Under the pieces are notes generated by a model that made no database searches, was not told where the DNA came from, and saw nothing but the letters and a program-made list of their open reading frames with translations. This document shows positions 39,516 to 48,760 of a stretch of 64,000 nt of DNA, one piece after another. The first letter of the stretch is position 1, and each line of letters begins with the position of its first letter. The position numbers and the translations under genes are program-made. Origin of the DNA: RGIG995 sp045635765 (GTDB lineage Bacteria; Bacillota; Clostridia; Oscillospirales; UBA644); assembly GCA_045635765.1 (NCBI GenBank), contig JAZTWH010000026.1:1-64000 (forward strand), read 5' to 3'.

Positions 39516-40646
39516 ATGGAAGAATTACAAAACAACGCCGTTCAGAGCGAATCGGAAGCGAAAATCATTCTCCGGGAATTGCTGGAGCAGGCAAAGGACC
39601 GGGGCTCGGCCCTTTCCGAAAACGAGATCCGGGACGCTATGCGGCCCACGGGAATGACCAAGGATCAGATCAATTCCATCATTGACGAGCTTCGCATCGG
39701 GGGAATTGAGATCGAAGAAGACATTGACCCGGAGGAATTGGGAGAATTGGAGGACGAGGTTCCTCTGCTTCCCATTGACCCGGAGGACATGGAAGCCATG
39801 CTCCAGTCCGAAGGAATTACCATTGACGACCCCGTGAAGGTCTATCTGCACGATATTGGCCGGGTGCCCTTGTTGACGCCCGAAGAGGAGTCCGAGCTGG
39901 CCCAGAGAATTTCTCAAGGGGATTTGGAGGCAAAGCAGCGGCTCAACGAAGCCAATCTCCGCCTTGTCGTCAGTATTGCCAAGCGTTACGTCGGCCGGAA
40001 TTTGCTCTTCTTGGATCTGATCCAGGAAGGGAATCTCGGCTTGATCAAAGCCGTGGACAAGTTCGACTCCACCAAAGGATATAAGTTCTCTACTTATGCC
40101 ACCTGGTGGATTCGTCAGGCCATCACCCGGGCCATTGCCGATCAGGCCCGGACCATCCGTATCCCCGTTCATATGGTAGAAACCATCAACCGTTTGGCCA
40201 AGGTGGAAAAAACCTTGACCCAGGAATTGGGCCGTCAGCCCCAGGTGGAGGAGATCGCCGCCGAAATGGGAATGCCTCTGGAACGGGTTCGGGAGATCAT
40301 GAAGGTCGCCCAGGATCCCGTCTCCCTGGAATCGCCCGTCGGGGAAGAGGAAGATTCCCATCTGGGAGACTTTATTGCCGACGACGACGTTCCTTCTCCC
40401 TCGGACGTGGCTGCACAGACCATGCTGAAGGGAGAATTGAACGAGGTCCTCAAAACCCTGTCGGACCGGGAAGCCCGGGTGTTGCGGCTCCGATTCGGCC
40501 TTGACGACGGACGGACCCGTACCTTGGAAGAAGTCGGGAAGGAATTCAACGTTACCCGCGAACGGATTCGCCAGATTGAAGCCAAGGCCCTCCGCAAGCT
40601 CCGCCATCCCAGCCGCATCAAACTGTTGAAAGATTATATGGATTAA
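39516..40646 (+). CDS. rpoD: RNA polymerase primary sigma factor (RpoD/SigA)
   Basis: 376 residues. A short region 1.1, then region 1.2 DPVKVYLHDIGRVPLLTPEEE, region 2 with FLDLIQEGNLGLIKAVDKFD and GYKFSTYATWWIRQAITRAIADQ, region 3 (HMVETINRLAKVEKTLTQELG), and region 4 with TLEEVGKEFNVTRERIRQIE. The size is that of Gram-positive SigA. It recognises the TTGACA/TATAAT promoters abundant in this window. Confidence 0.98.
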   Translation: MEELQNNAVQSESEAKIILRELLEQAKDRGSALSENEIRDAMRPTGMTKDQINSIIDELRIGGIEIEEDIDPEELGELEDEVPLLPIDPEDMEAMLQSEGITIDDPVKVYLHDIGRVPLLTPEEESELAQRISQGDLEAKQRLNEANLRLVVSIAKRYVGRNLLFLDLIQEGNLGLIKAVDKFDSTKGYKFSTYATWWIRQAITRAIADQARTIRIPVHMVETINRLAKVEKTLTQELGRQPQVEEIAAEMGMPLERVREIMKVAQDPVSLESPVGEEEDSHLGDFIADDDVPSPSDVAAQTMLKGELNEVLKTLSDREARVLRLRFGLDDGRTRTLEEVGKEFNVTRERIRQIEAKALRKLRHPSRIKLLKDYMD

Positions 40647-40656
40647 GAGGTTATTT

Positions 40657-41463
40657 ATGGCACATAAAGTATTTTACGATTTGGAACGAATCCGCGCCAA
40701 AAAAGGGTTCATCTGCGATATGGACGGCGTGATCTATCACGGCAATATGCTGCTCCCCGGGGTGAAGGAATTTGTGGAGTGGCTGGCCAACGAGAACAAA
40801 CGTTTTTTGTTTTTGACCAACTCCAGCGAACGGTCTCCCCGGGAATTGTCCCAAAAGCTTTCCCGCCTGGGCCTGACCGTCTCTGAGGACCATTTTTATA
40901 CGTCCGCCATGGCTACCGCCGCCTTCCTGAAATCCCAAAAGCCGGAAAACGGTTCCGCCTACGTGATCGGGGAGCCGGGGCTGATCAACGCCCTGTACGA
41001 TGCGGGATTTTCCATGAACGACATTAACCCCGACTACGTGGTTGTGGGAGAAACCTCTTCCTATAACTGGGAAAAAATTGAAAAGGCTACCCTCTTGGTC
41101 AACAACGGGGCCAAGCTCATCGGGGCGAATCCCGACGTTTCCGCCCCCTCGGAACGGGGCATTATTCCCGCCACCGGCTCCATGGTTGCACCCATCGCCC
41201 AGGCTTCCGGAAAACGGGCCTATTTCGTGGGGAAACCCAACCCGTTGATGATGCGTCACGCCATCCGCCTTCTACAGGTGGACGTGGAGGATGCCATGAT
41301 CGTGGGAGACCGAATGGACACCGACATCATCGCCGGAATCGAAAGTGAAATCGACACCACCCTCGTCCTCAGCGGTGTTTCCACCCTGGAAACCATCAAA
41401 GAATTCCCCTACCGCCCCACCTACGTTATGAACGGCGTGTGCGATTTTATTAACAAAGATTAA
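40657..41463 (+). CDS. HAD-IIA family phosphatase (NagD/AraL-like)
   Basis: 268 residues. Motif I CDMDGVIYHGN, FLTNSSERSPRELSQKL (motif II Thr-Asn), a C2b-type cap (about 75-180) and motif III/IV VGKPNPLMM ... IVGDRMDTDIIAGIE. Family members dephosphorylate sugar phosphates and nucleotides. Ten bases after rpoD, so it ends this operon, followed by a clear terminator. Confidence 0.9.
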   Translation: MAHKVFYDLERIRAKKGFICDMDGVIYHGNMLLPGVKEFVEWLANENKRFLFLTNSSERSPRELSQKLSRLGLTVSEDHFYTSAMATAAFLKSQKPENGSAYVIGEPGLINALYDAGFSMNDINPDYVVVGETSSYNWEKIEKATLLVNNGAKLIGANPDVSAPSERGIIPATGSMVAPIAQASGKRAYFVGKPNPLMMRHAIRLLQVDVEDAMIVGDRMDTDIIAGIESEIDTTLVLSGVSTLETIKEFPYRPTYVMNGVCDFINKD

Positions 41464-41466
41464 TGT

Positions 41467-41499
41467 AAAAAATCTCCGTCATGAGACGGAGATTTTTTT
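41467..41499 (+). terminator. Intrinsic terminator of the dnaG-rpoD operon
   Basis: AAAATCTCCGTC-ATGA-GACGGAGATTTTTTT. Confidence 0.95.
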
Positions 41500-41775
41500 G
41501 CATTAAAGCGGTTTTTCTTCAAGAAGAGTTCGCTTGGCACAAAAAGAGGTCCTTCAGAGCCTATTATTGTTCGTACTCTGGAATGATGTTAAAGACATTG
41601 AACATTACTCGAAAGATTCTAAAGGACGAAGCAGGGGAGAGGACACAACTCTTCTCTGCTTTATATTACAGCAAATTTTGGAAAAAATGTCAAGGCTTAC
41701 TTTCTGAAAAATAAATAAGAAAAGTATCGTGCGGTGAGATGCTGGAGGATGGGGGGCGTAGCCCGGGCTTCGTTG
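41500..41775. other. Gene-poor gap with A/T-rich segment
   Basis: About 275 bases without a convincing gene; noticeably richer in A/T than its neighbours up to about 41720. It contains one 11-bp stem with two G-U pairs (41631-41641 with 41649-41659). A 77-codon frame starting at 41481 begins inside the terminator and looks unlike a protein. The last 60 bases are G-rich trailer of the symporter gene. Confidence 0.5.
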
Positions 41776-43050
41776 TTATTTTATTTTTCCGATGCACCGT
41801 AATTCCTTTCGGTAACCCAGTAGGCCCGTCAGGTTGAGAATCATCATTCCACCGTTAATGATTTCGGCACTCTCCCACAGCTTTCCCTCGGGGGCGAGAA
41901 TGGCAAGAAGAGGAGACAGAGCAAAAATGATGCGAAAAACGGGGGCACTTTTCTTTCCGCAAAGCCAAACGAAGCAGGTCTCTCCGTAGCAACTCCAGCT
42001 CAATACGGACAAAAAGGCAAACAGAATCAGGCAGAGGGCCATCAATCCCTTTCCCCAAGGGCCGAGGGTGACGTTGGCTGACTGCAAAATGCCGCCGGAA
42101 TCTCCGGAAACTCCGGTGGTCAAAATCATCAGTGCCGATACCGTGGAAATGACGATGGTATCCGCAAAGACCTCAAACATCCCCCACAGTCCTTGCTTTT
42201 CCGGGTCCGCACCGCAGGCTCCGTGGGCCAATCCGGCACTTCCCAATCCCGCTTCGTGGGAGAACAGACCATTTCCTACGCCGTAACGGAAGGCAAGAAC
42301 CATTCCGGAACCAAAGAACCCTCCGGCGGCGGAGGACAGGGAGAAGGCCTCCCGAAAAATGCTTTGAAATGCAGGTAAGATTCGGTCATACTGCAGGCAA
42401 ATTATTAAAATCCCCGAAAAAAGAAAAATTCCTCCCAAAACAGGCACGGCCTTTTCCATGGCATTGGCGATTCGCTTAATGCCTCCCGTCAAAAAAATTC
42501 CGGCTCCCGCCGTAAACAGGATTCCCACCGCCCAGGGAGAGCTTGCAAAGGCTTGGTTTGCCGCATTTGCGGCGGCGTTGGTCTGAATCATGCTCCCCAT
42601 GGCAAGGGAAGAGAAGAGACCAAAAAGGGAAAAGAGTGCCGCAAATCCTTTGCTTTCCGTGGCTTTTTTCAGATATTCCATGGGAGCAAAGCCGTACTGG
42701 ACCTCCTGCTCCGGCTGATGCTTCATGGCCAGCCACACCTCAAAGTATTTGACGGTCATACACAACAATGCGGAGACCCACATCCAAAAAACCGCCCCCG
42801 GGCCCCCCATGGCAATGGCCAGGGACACCCCCGTCAGATTCCCTACGCCGATGGTTCCTGCCAGGGAGGTGGCAAAGGCTCGAAAGGGAGAGACCGCCCG
42901 GCCCGTTTGTTGGGGTTCTCGCAGCTGCCGCAGCATGGCGGGAAAGGCTCGGATGGGAAGAAACCGGGTCTTGACGGTGGCGTAGAGTCCGTAGCTCATT
43001 AATGCCCCGGCCGTTACGGTGCCGAATGCGGCCGCAAGATACGTTAACAT
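41776..43050 (-). CDS. Sodium:alanine/glycine symporter (AGCS family)
   Basis: 424 residues, about ten helices. The family signature is clear: GTIGVGNLTGVSLAIAMGGPG followed by AVFWMWVSALL (Na+-binding region) and YGVGNGLFSHEAGLGSAGLAH. It takes up Ala/Gly or a related amino acid with Na+. Slightly shorter than typical AGCS proteins (450-500), with a compact N-terminus. Stands alone on the minus strand, divergent from a tiny membrane protein. Confidence 0.93.
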   Translation of the reverse strand: MLTYLAAAFGTVTAGALMSYGLYATVKTRFLPIRAFPAMLRQLREPQQTGRAVSPFRAFATSLAGTIGVGNLTGVSLAIAMGGPGAVFWMWVSALLCMTVKYFEVWLAMKHQPEQEVQYGFAPMEYLKKATESKGFAALFSLFGLFSSLAMGSMIQTNAAANAANQAFASSPWAVGILFTAGAGIFLTGGIKRIANAMEKAVPVLGGIFLFSGILIICLQYDRILPAFQSIFREAFSLSSAAGGFFGSGMVLAFRYGVGNGLFSHEAGLGSAGLAHGACGADPEKQGLWGMFEVFADTIVISTVSALMILTTGVSGDSGGILQSANVTLGPWGKGLMALCLILFAFLSVLSWSCYGETCFVWLCGKKSAPVFRIIFALSPLLAILAPEGKLWESAEIINGGMMILNLTGLLGYRKELRCIGKIK

Positions 43051-43061
43051 GATTTTATCAC

Positions 43062-43085
43062 CCTGTCCATTCTATGAGGGACAGG
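43062..43085. promoter_or_regulatory. Inverted repeat between divergent genes
   Basis: CCTGTCC-10 bases-GGACAGG, just upstream of the symporter start and before the promoter of the small membrane protein. Could be an operator or a leader hairpin. Confidence 0.35.
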
Positions 43086-43098
43086 AAAATTTTATGTG

Positions 43099-43128
43099 TT
43101 GACTTGGGGACCGCAGATATGGTATGAT
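43099..43128 (+). promoter_or_regulatory. Promoter TTGACT-18-TATGAT of the small membrane protein
   Basis: -35 TTGACT at 43099-43104 and -10 TATGAT at 43123-43128, followed by GAGGTGAG and ATGATG. Confidence 0.65.
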
Positions 43129-43150
43129 AAATACAGAGGTGAGAAACATG

Positions 43151-43399
43151 ATGAAATTTGTTGATAAGATTTTTGGTTCTCCCCATTTTCTTGGGGAGTT
43201 GCTATTTGCCGGAAAATATGCGGCGTTACTACAGTTCTTTGTGGCCCTTTTCTTTTGCGGACTTTCCCGTTTCGGGGGACCCTTGGGAAGCCTGGAGTGT
43301 GCACAAGTCCTTTCGGAGGCCGGTCTGGTTACGTTGACTTTGACCCTGGCGACGGAAATTATCGGTGGTTTTTTATGCCGCATGGGAACAGAGCTTTGA
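43151..43399 (+). CDS. Small membrane protein of unknown function
   Basis: About 82 residues from the second of two adjacent ATGs (43148, 43151), seven bases after GAGGTGAG. Two hydrophobic segments (about 12-46 and 56-76) separated by SRFGGPLGSLEC. Not recognised. It has its own promoter and ribosome site, which argues that it is real, but there is no terminator signal of its own before proA's converging terminator. Confidence 0.55.
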   Translation: MKFVDKIFGSPHFLGELLFAGKYAALLQFFVALFFCGLSRFGGPLGSLECAQVLSEAGLVTLTLTLATEIIGGFLCRMGTEL

Positions 43400-43489
43400 T
43401 GCTATTCTCAAAACCATTTTGGTATATGTTAAAAAACAGAAAACATTAAAAAATACGTAAAACGATAAAATTTAAAACCAAAACGGTAT

Positions 43490-43526
43490 AAAAATAACCC
43501 CGTAAGAAAAAATGCCTTACGGGGTT
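43490..43526 (-). terminator. Intrinsic terminator of the long pheS-proA operon
   Basis: Minus strand: AACCCCGTAAG / CTTACGGGGTT stem followed by ATTTTTAT, 11 bases after the proA stop. Confidence 0.85.
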
Positions 43527-43536
43527 GCTTTTTATC

Positions 43537-44793
43537 TCATCGGGTCTGCCCAGTTCCGTGAATAACGTATTTGTAGCAGGTCATTTCCTCCAGTCCCATG
43601 GGACCTCTGGCATGGAGCTTTTGGGTGGAGATTCCCATCTCGCATCCTAAGCCAAACTCTCCGCCGTCGGTGAACCGGGTGGACGCATTGACGTAAACCG
43701 CGGCACTGTCCACGTCCCGGGTAAAGGCGTCGGCGTTTTCTCGGGTGTTGGTAAGGATGGCTTCGCTGTGCCCCGTGGAGTGGGCTGCAATATGAGCAAT
43801 GGCGGCGGCAGTGTCATCGACTACTGCGACGGCTAAAATATAATCGAGAAATTCCGTATCAAAATCTTCATCTTTTGCGGGAGTTCCGTCAATAATTTGG
43901 GCGGCCTTTGGACAGAGCCGCAATTCCACCGGCGGTTTTCCGGCGGCAATTTGTCCGTCGGTCAGCCGTGCCTTCAGCCGGGGGAGGAATTCCGTGGCAA
44001 TTTTTTTGTGTACCAGCAATACCTCTTCCGCATTGCAGACCGAAGGACGGGAGGTCTTTGCGTTTTCGATAATATTCAGTGCCTGTTCCAGGTCCGCGGA
44101 GGCATCCACGTAAACGTGGCAGATGCCCGTCCCGGTCTGAATACAGGGAACCAACGCATTTTCCACGCACGCCCGGATCAAGCCTGCTCCGCCCCGGGGG
44201 ATGAGCAGATCCACGTAACCCACGGCTTGCATCAATTCCTTGGCGCTTTGCCGGGTGGTATCCTGAACCAATTGAATCAGATCCGGATCGGTTCCGGCTC
44301 TTCGCAACCCTTCCCGAAGAGCGTTGGTCACGGCGTTTGAGGTGCGGAAGGCTTCCTTCCCGCCCCGCAATACGCAGGCGTTTCCCGATTTCAGGGTGAG
44401 GGCGGCCGCATCGGAGGTAACGTTGGGCCGGCTTTCGTAAATAATAGCCACTACGCCCAAGGGGGCAGAAACCTTTTCAATGACCAGTCCGTTGGGTCGT
44501 ACCTCTGTAGTCAAGGTCCGCCCCACGGGATCGGGAAGGTCTGCCACCTGACGAATCCCCTCCGCCATGGCGACAATGCGGTCTTTGGTCAGCTTGAGAC
44601 GGTCGATCATTACCTCGGATACCGTACCTCGGGCGGCGGTTACGTCTTCATCGTTGGCGGCAAGAATGGCGTCCGTCTCTTCCAACAGACACGCCGCCAT
44701 TGCGTATAGATATTGGTTCTTTTCCGATGCTTCGGCAGATCGGAGCCGAGGAGCCGCGGCTTTGGCCCGAAGGAGAATTTTCTGTGTGGTCAT
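43537..44793 (-). CDS. proA: Glutamate-5-semialdehyde dehydrogenase (gamma-glutamyl phosphate reductase)
   Basis: 418 residues, standard length. Aldehyde-dehydrogenase fold with GVVAIIYESRPNVTSDAAAL, GNACVLRGGKEAF, the RGGAGLIRACVENALVPCIQTGTGICHVYVD region carrying the catalytic Cys (LVPCI...), and the end FGLGCEMGISTQKLHARGPMG. Second step of proline synthesis. Overlaps proB by four bases (ATGA). Confidence 0.97.
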   Translation of the reverse strand: MTTQKILLRAKAAAPRLRSAEASEKNQYLYAMAACLLEETDAILAANDEDVTAARGTVSEVMIDRLKLTKDRIVAMAEGIRQVADLPDPVGRTLTTEVRPNGLVIEKVSAPLGVVAIIYESRPNVTSDAAALTLKSGNACVLRGGKEAFRTSNAVTNALREGLRRAGTDPDLIQLVQDTTRQSAKELMQAVGYVDLLIPRGGAGLIRACVENALVPCIQTGTGICHVYVDASADLEQALNIIENAKTSRPSVCNAEEVLLVHKKIATEFLPRLKARLTDGQIAAGKPPVELRLCPKAAQIIDGTPAKDEDFDTEFLDYILAVAVVDDTAAAIAHIAAHSTGHSEAILTNTRENADAFTRDVDSAAVYVNASTRFTDGGEFGLGCEMGISTQKLHARGPMGLEEMTCYKYVIHGTGQTR

Positions 44794-45566
44794 GCTTTTT
44801 TTCCTTTCCCCAAAAAACGGGTCCCCACGGGTTTTCCGTCAAAAAGATCGTAAAGAATTTGAGGATCGCTTCCGTTCAGGATTACCGTATCAGTTCCCTG
44901 TTTCGTGGTGATCTGGGCCGCGTGAAGCTTCGTGGCCATGCCTCCCGTTCCCAACTCCGAACCCTTTCCGCCGGCCAGGGCAATGATTTCCGGCGTAATT
45001 TCCGCTACCACCGGAATGAGGCGGGCGTCGGAATTTTTATGGGGGTCCGCGGTGCAAAGGCCGTCAATGTCTGACAAAATGACCAACACGTCGGCCTTGC
45101 AGGAAACTGCGGCAATGGCCCCTAAGGTATCGTTATCTCCGATGACGATCTCTTGGGTGGCAATGGTATCGTTTTCATTGATAATAGGAATGGCGTCCAA
45201 TTCCAACAGGCGGGACAGCGTATTTTCAAAATTCTGTTTCCGGTCCTCGTGATTCAGGTCGTCTCCCGTCAGAAGAATCTGGGCCACCGTATGGCGGTAT
45301 TCGGAGAACAGCTTATCATATGTATACATCAATTCGCACTGACCCACGGCGGCGGCGGCCTGCTTTGTGGGAATGTCGGAAGGCCGGGTCTTTAGGGACA
45401 GTTTTCCGACGCCCATGCCAATGGCCCCGGAGGAGACCAAAATGATCTCGTTTCCGGCGTTTTTCAAATCGCTTATGACCTTGCACAGCGTTTCAATGCG
45501 GCGAATGTTGAGATGTCCCCCTGCATGGGCCAGGGTAGAGGTTCCGACTTTTATTACAATTCTCAT
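44790..45566 (-). CDS. proB: Glutamate 5-kinase (short form without PUA domain)
   Basis: 258 residues of the amino-acid kinase fold: IVIKVGTSTLAH, SSGAIGMGVGKLSL, ENDTIATQE, IGDNDTLGAIAA and GSELGTGGMATKLHAA. The C-terminal PUA domain of the E. coli enzyme (367 residues) is absent, as in many Clostridia. Makes gamma-glutamyl phosphate; proline feedback site is within the kinase domain. Coupled to proA. Confidence 0.97.
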   Translation of the reverse strand: MRIVIKVGTSTLAHAGGHLNIRRIETLCKVISDLKNAGNEIILVSSGAIGMGVGKLSLKTRPSDIPTKQAAAAVGQCELMYTYDKLFSEYRHTVAQILLTGDDLNHEDRKQNFENTLSRLLELDAIPIINENDTIATQEIVIGDNDTLGAIAAVSCKADVLVILSDIDGLCTADPHKNSDARLIPVVAEITPEIIALAGGKGSELGTGGMATKLHAAQITTKQGTDTVILNGSDPQILYDLFDGKPVGTRFLGKGKKA

Positions 45567-45584
45567 AGTTATGCTCCAGCTTTT

Positions 45585-46715
45585 TTACTTCCCGTTATAA
45601 ATTCTTGGAATACGCTTTCCGATGCTGCACAGAATTTCGTAGTGGATGGTTTCTGCATAGGCTGCTAAATCTGCGGCGGAAATAGTCTCATCTCCGCTTG
45701 TTCCGATGAGGGTGACCTCGTCCCCGAGACGGACGGGGATTCCGGTGACGTCGATCACGCATTGATCCATACAGACTCTCCCCAGGATCCTGGTTCGCCT
45801 CCCGTTGATCAGCACCGGTCCATTTCCCAAAGCCCGGTGGAGCCCGTCGCCGTATCCGATGCAGACGGTTGCCACGTCTAAGGGAACCTCCGTGCGGAAG
45901 GTACGGTTATAACTGACCGCGTCCCCCGGTTGAAGATGATGAATCTGGGCTATGTGGGCCTTCAGTTCTAAGGCCGGCTTCAGACCGAAATTCCCGGCAG
46001 AGGGATCGGGTGGGTAGCCGTAAAGAACAATCCCCGGCCGCACCATGTCTAAGTGCATTTTCGGATAGGAAAGGGTGGCTCCGCTATTGGCACAATGGCG
46101 TAACGGGAAGGTGACTGACCGATGTTGCAATTCTTCGATCACCTGCATGAACCGGGCAAATTGTTCGTCCGTGTGCGGAAGATCCGGTTCGTCGGAGGAG
46201 GTAAAATGGGTGAAAATCCCCTCGTATTCCAGGGAGGGGGTTCGTTTCATGACGGAGGCAATGACCTTCGCCGTTTCTGCGGCGGAAGTTTCGTCGTGGG
46301 CATAAAATCCCAACCGGCTCATTCCCGTGTCGATTTTCAAATGAACCTTCAGCCGTTCTCCCGGAGCCAACTCCTTTTGAAGGGCCATAAGGTAATCCTC
46401 CTCAAAGGCGCACTGGGTCAGCCTCCAGCGGGCCAGCAGCCGTGCTTCCAGGGGAGAGGTGTACCCTAAGATCAGAATGGGAGTCTCGATTCCTTGTTCC
46501 CGCAGTTGAATTCCTTCGTCGGTGCAGGCAACTCCGAAATAGTCGCTGTCCCATAAGGTTCTTGCAACCTCCACAGCCCCGTGGCCGTATCCGTCTGCCT
46601 TTACTACGGACATCACTTTGCACCCCGGCCGAAGCAGGGATTTTACCGTATGAAAATTGTGGCGGATCGCAGACAGATCCACGGAAGCAAAGGTACGGCA
46701 GCGTGATTGTTCCAT
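45585..46715 (-). CDS. alr: Alanine racemase
   Basis: 376 residues. PLP-lysine in SVVKADGYGHGAVEVA, LHLKIDTGMSRLGF, the catalytic Tyr in PGDAVSYNRTF, CIGYGDGLHR and MDQCVIDVT. Supplies D-Ala for peptidoglycan. Located 18 bases before proB, 12 after nnr. Confidence 0.97.
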   Translation of the reverse strand: MEQSRCRTFASVDLSAIRHNFHTVKSLLRPGCKVMSVVKADGYGHGAVEVARTLWDSDYFGVACTDEGIQLREQGIETPILILGYTSPLEARLLARWRLTQCAFEEDYLMALQKELAPGERLKVHLKIDTGMSRLGFYAHDETSAAETAKVIASVMKRTPSLEYEGIFTHFTSSDEPDLPHTDEQFARFMQVIEELQHRSVTFPLRHCANSGATLSYPKMHLDMVRPGIVLYGYPPDPSAGNFGLKPALELKAHIAQIHHLQPGDAVSYNRTFRTEVPLDVATVCIGYGDGLHRALGNGPVLINGRRTRILGRVCMDQCVIDVTGIPVRLGDEVTLIGTSGDETISAADLAAYAETIHYEILCSIGKRIPRIYNGK

Positions 46716-46727
46716 AAAATGAACTCC

Positions 46728-48197
46728 TTAGGCGATGGTTTCAAACTCTTTGAGAAGTTTTGCTACGGTCAGGGGAAGATCCGAAGGGAGAATCCCGTGT
46801 TCCGAAAGGTCTTGTTTCAGGCGGTCGGCGGCGGCTCCGTGGAGATAGACTCCGCAGATTGCCGCATCCCGGGCGGAATAGCCCTGGGCCAAAAAGGATG
46901 CGATCATCCCGGCCAGAACGTCTCCGCTTCCTCCCTTGGAAAGACCGGTGTTTCCGTTGAGGTTGATAAAGGCCCGGTCCCGGTCCGCAATAATGGTGTG
47001 ATGCCCCTTCAAAACGACGGTGACGGGCCATTTGTCCAGGCATTTCTTGATGGATCCCAGGCGGTCGGATTCTACCCGGCCCACCGAGGTTTGCAACAGT
47101 CGGGCAAATTCCGCCGGATGTGGAGTCAAAATAACCTCCGCCCCGGGGTTCTCCCGTAAAAAAGTATCCAATAATCCGGGATTGTCCGCAATTAAATTGA
47201 TGGCGTCTGCATCCAACAGAATAGATTTCCTTTGATTGAAGGCAAACTGTAAGGCCTTTTTATCCTTTCCCATTCCGCATCCGGCTAAGACGGCGGTGGC
47301 CTTTACGGTGCCCTTTCGTTCTACGAAGACCGGCTCGGCCAGCTTTGATTGCAGTACGGGGATAACCTGCCGGGGCAGAGCCAGGGTAAGCAGTCCCACG
47401 CCGCACCGCAGTGCTCCCAGGGCGGAAAGATAGGCGGCCCCGGTCATATTCTTCGATCCGCAGACCGAAAGCAAGGTCCCGAAGGTTCCCTTATGGGAAT
47501 TCTCGGGCCGGGGATGGATCAAGCGTTTGACCGATTCCCCGTCGATCAATTCGATTCCGGGAGATTGGGCCAAGGCTTCTTTGGGAATTCCAATATCGCA
47601 AAGAACGACCTTTCCGCAAAAGTTTTTCCCGGGGTAAAGGAAAAAACATGGTTTATATGCGGCCAAAGTGACGGTGACCTTTGCCCGAAGTGCACCGTCG
47701 CAGACTTTGCCGTCGTCACAGCTGACTCCCGAGGGAACGTCGCAGGCCACGGTGGCTTTGTTCCCGATTCCGTCAAAGATTTCTTTGACGTGGGTGGGCA
47801 ATTCCCCTTTAAATCCCGTGCCGTAGACGCAGTCGACGATCAAGTCCGAGTCCCGGGCGGAAGAAAGGATTTCTTCCTTCTGCTCTATTACAAGAGATGG
47901 GGGGACGGTTCGGAACATGACTGCGGCGTCGGGGGAAAATTCCCTTCCGCACAGGAGGGCTACCGTGACCGAGTACCCCATTTCCTTCAGGATTCGTGCC
48001 GCCGCAAAGCCGTCTCCGCCGTTGTTTCCCTTCCCACAGAGGAACAAGACCTCTGCCGGGGGAGCGGCCAGCTTCGTGCAGTGCTTGGTCAGGGCCAAGG
48101 CAGCTTTGCTCATCAGCGTCAGGGTGGGAATATTCAGTTTTTGTTCGCAGTATCCGTCGGCGTTTCGCATCTGACGGGAGGTATAAACCAATCTCAT
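46728..48197 (-). CDS. nnr: Bifunctional NAD(P)H-hydrate epimerase/dehydratase
   Basis: 489 residues with the usual fusion. The N-terminal YjeF_N epimerase domain (about 1-210) has LCGKGNNGGDGFAAARIL and DCVYGTGFKG. The C-terminal ribokinase-like dehydratase domain (about 225-489) has SHKGTFGTLLSVCGS, LTPHPAEFARLL, INLNGNTGLSKGGSGDVLAGMIASF. Repairs damaged NAD(P)H. Precedes alr in the same operon, an arrangement seen in many Gram-positive bacteria. Confidence 0.96.
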   Translation of the reverse strand: MRLVYTSRQMRNADGYCEQKLNIPTLTLMSKAALALTKHCTKLAAPPAEVLFLCGKGNNGGDGFAAARILKEMGYSVTVALLCGREFSPDAAVMFRTVPPSLVIEQKEEILSSARDSDLIVDCVYGTGFKGELPTHVKEIFDGIGNKATVACDVPSGVSCDDGKVCDGALRAKVTVTLAAYKPCFFLYPGKNFCGKVVLCDIGIPKEALAQSPGIELIDGESVKRLIHPRPENSHKGTFGTLLSVCGSKNMTGAAYLSALGALRCGVGLLTLALPRQVIPVLQSKLAEPVFVERKGTVKATAVLAGCGMGKDKKALQFAFNQRKSILLDADAINLIADNPGLLDTFLRENPGAEVILTPHPAEFARLLQTSVGRVESDRLGSIKKCLDKWPVTVVLKGHHTIIADRDRAFINLNGNTGLSKGGSGDVLAGMIASFLAQGYSARDAAICGVYLHGAAADRLKQDLSEHGILPSDLPLTVAKLLKEFETIA

Positions 48198-48221
48198 CTG
48201 CTTTGACGTCCTTTCGACCGA

Positions 48222-48749
48222 TCAGCCTTCAAAGGGAACCTGAACTCTTCGCTTCATGTCGTCCAGGATTTCTTTTTTTGGCTCCCAGATCAGTAGAACG
48301 TTCCCCATTTGCCGGTGACGGAGGGTAAGGTAGCACAAGGTATGCTCCGTGGCGTAGCCGGAGGTCACATCGATGACCTTATCAAAGGGGACGTTGGATT
48401 TTATGGACTCCCGATAGACCCCAAACCGGGTCACGTCGGCGGCCTTGATGGAAATGATCCGCTTGCGGGAGGATTTCGCCGTGATGCAGTCAAAATCAAT
48501 ATCTCCGTTGAAGTAGAGATATTCGTACTCCTTATCAAACTGCTGAAACCATTGATATTTAAAGGAAAAATAGGCGAGGATCACCACGATCATCGTTCCG
48601 GTCATCAGTCCGAAGCGATCGGACAAGGCGGAGAAAATCAAGATGATGGCCACGGAACCTGCCACGCAACCGACAAAGACCAGGATCTGCAGCAGTCGCT
48701 CCAAGGGCGATTTGCGTTTGCGGTAAAGTTGTTCGGTATAAAGATCCAT
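48222..48749 (-). CDS. Membrane-anchored protein of unknown function (DUF6106-like)
   Basis: 175 residues: two N-terminal membrane helices (about 20-43 and 46-62), then a 110-residue cytoplasmic domain (YEYLYFNGDIDFDCITAKSSRK... VDVTSGYATEH). Its size, start (MDLYTEQLYRKRKS) and the EYLYFNGDIDFD block resemble a short family common in Oscillospirales, which I recall (unchecked) as DUF6106. No function known. Lies between ireB and nnr in the operon (11 and 24 bases). Confidence 0.65.
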   Translation of the reverse strand: MDLYTEQLYRKRKSPLERLLQILVFVGCVAGSVAIILIFSALSDRFGLMTGTMIVVILAYFSFKYQWFQQFDKEYEYLYFNGDIDFDCITAKSSRKRIISIKAADVTRFGVYRESIKSNVPFDKVIDVTSGYATEHTLCYLTLRHRQMGNVLLIWEPKKEILDDMKRRVQVPFEG

Positions 48750-48760
48750 AACTTCTCCTT

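Noticed and set aside
41481..41714. 77-codon frame after the dnaG operon
   Set aside because: It starts inside the terminator stem, has no ribosome site and no protein-like pattern.
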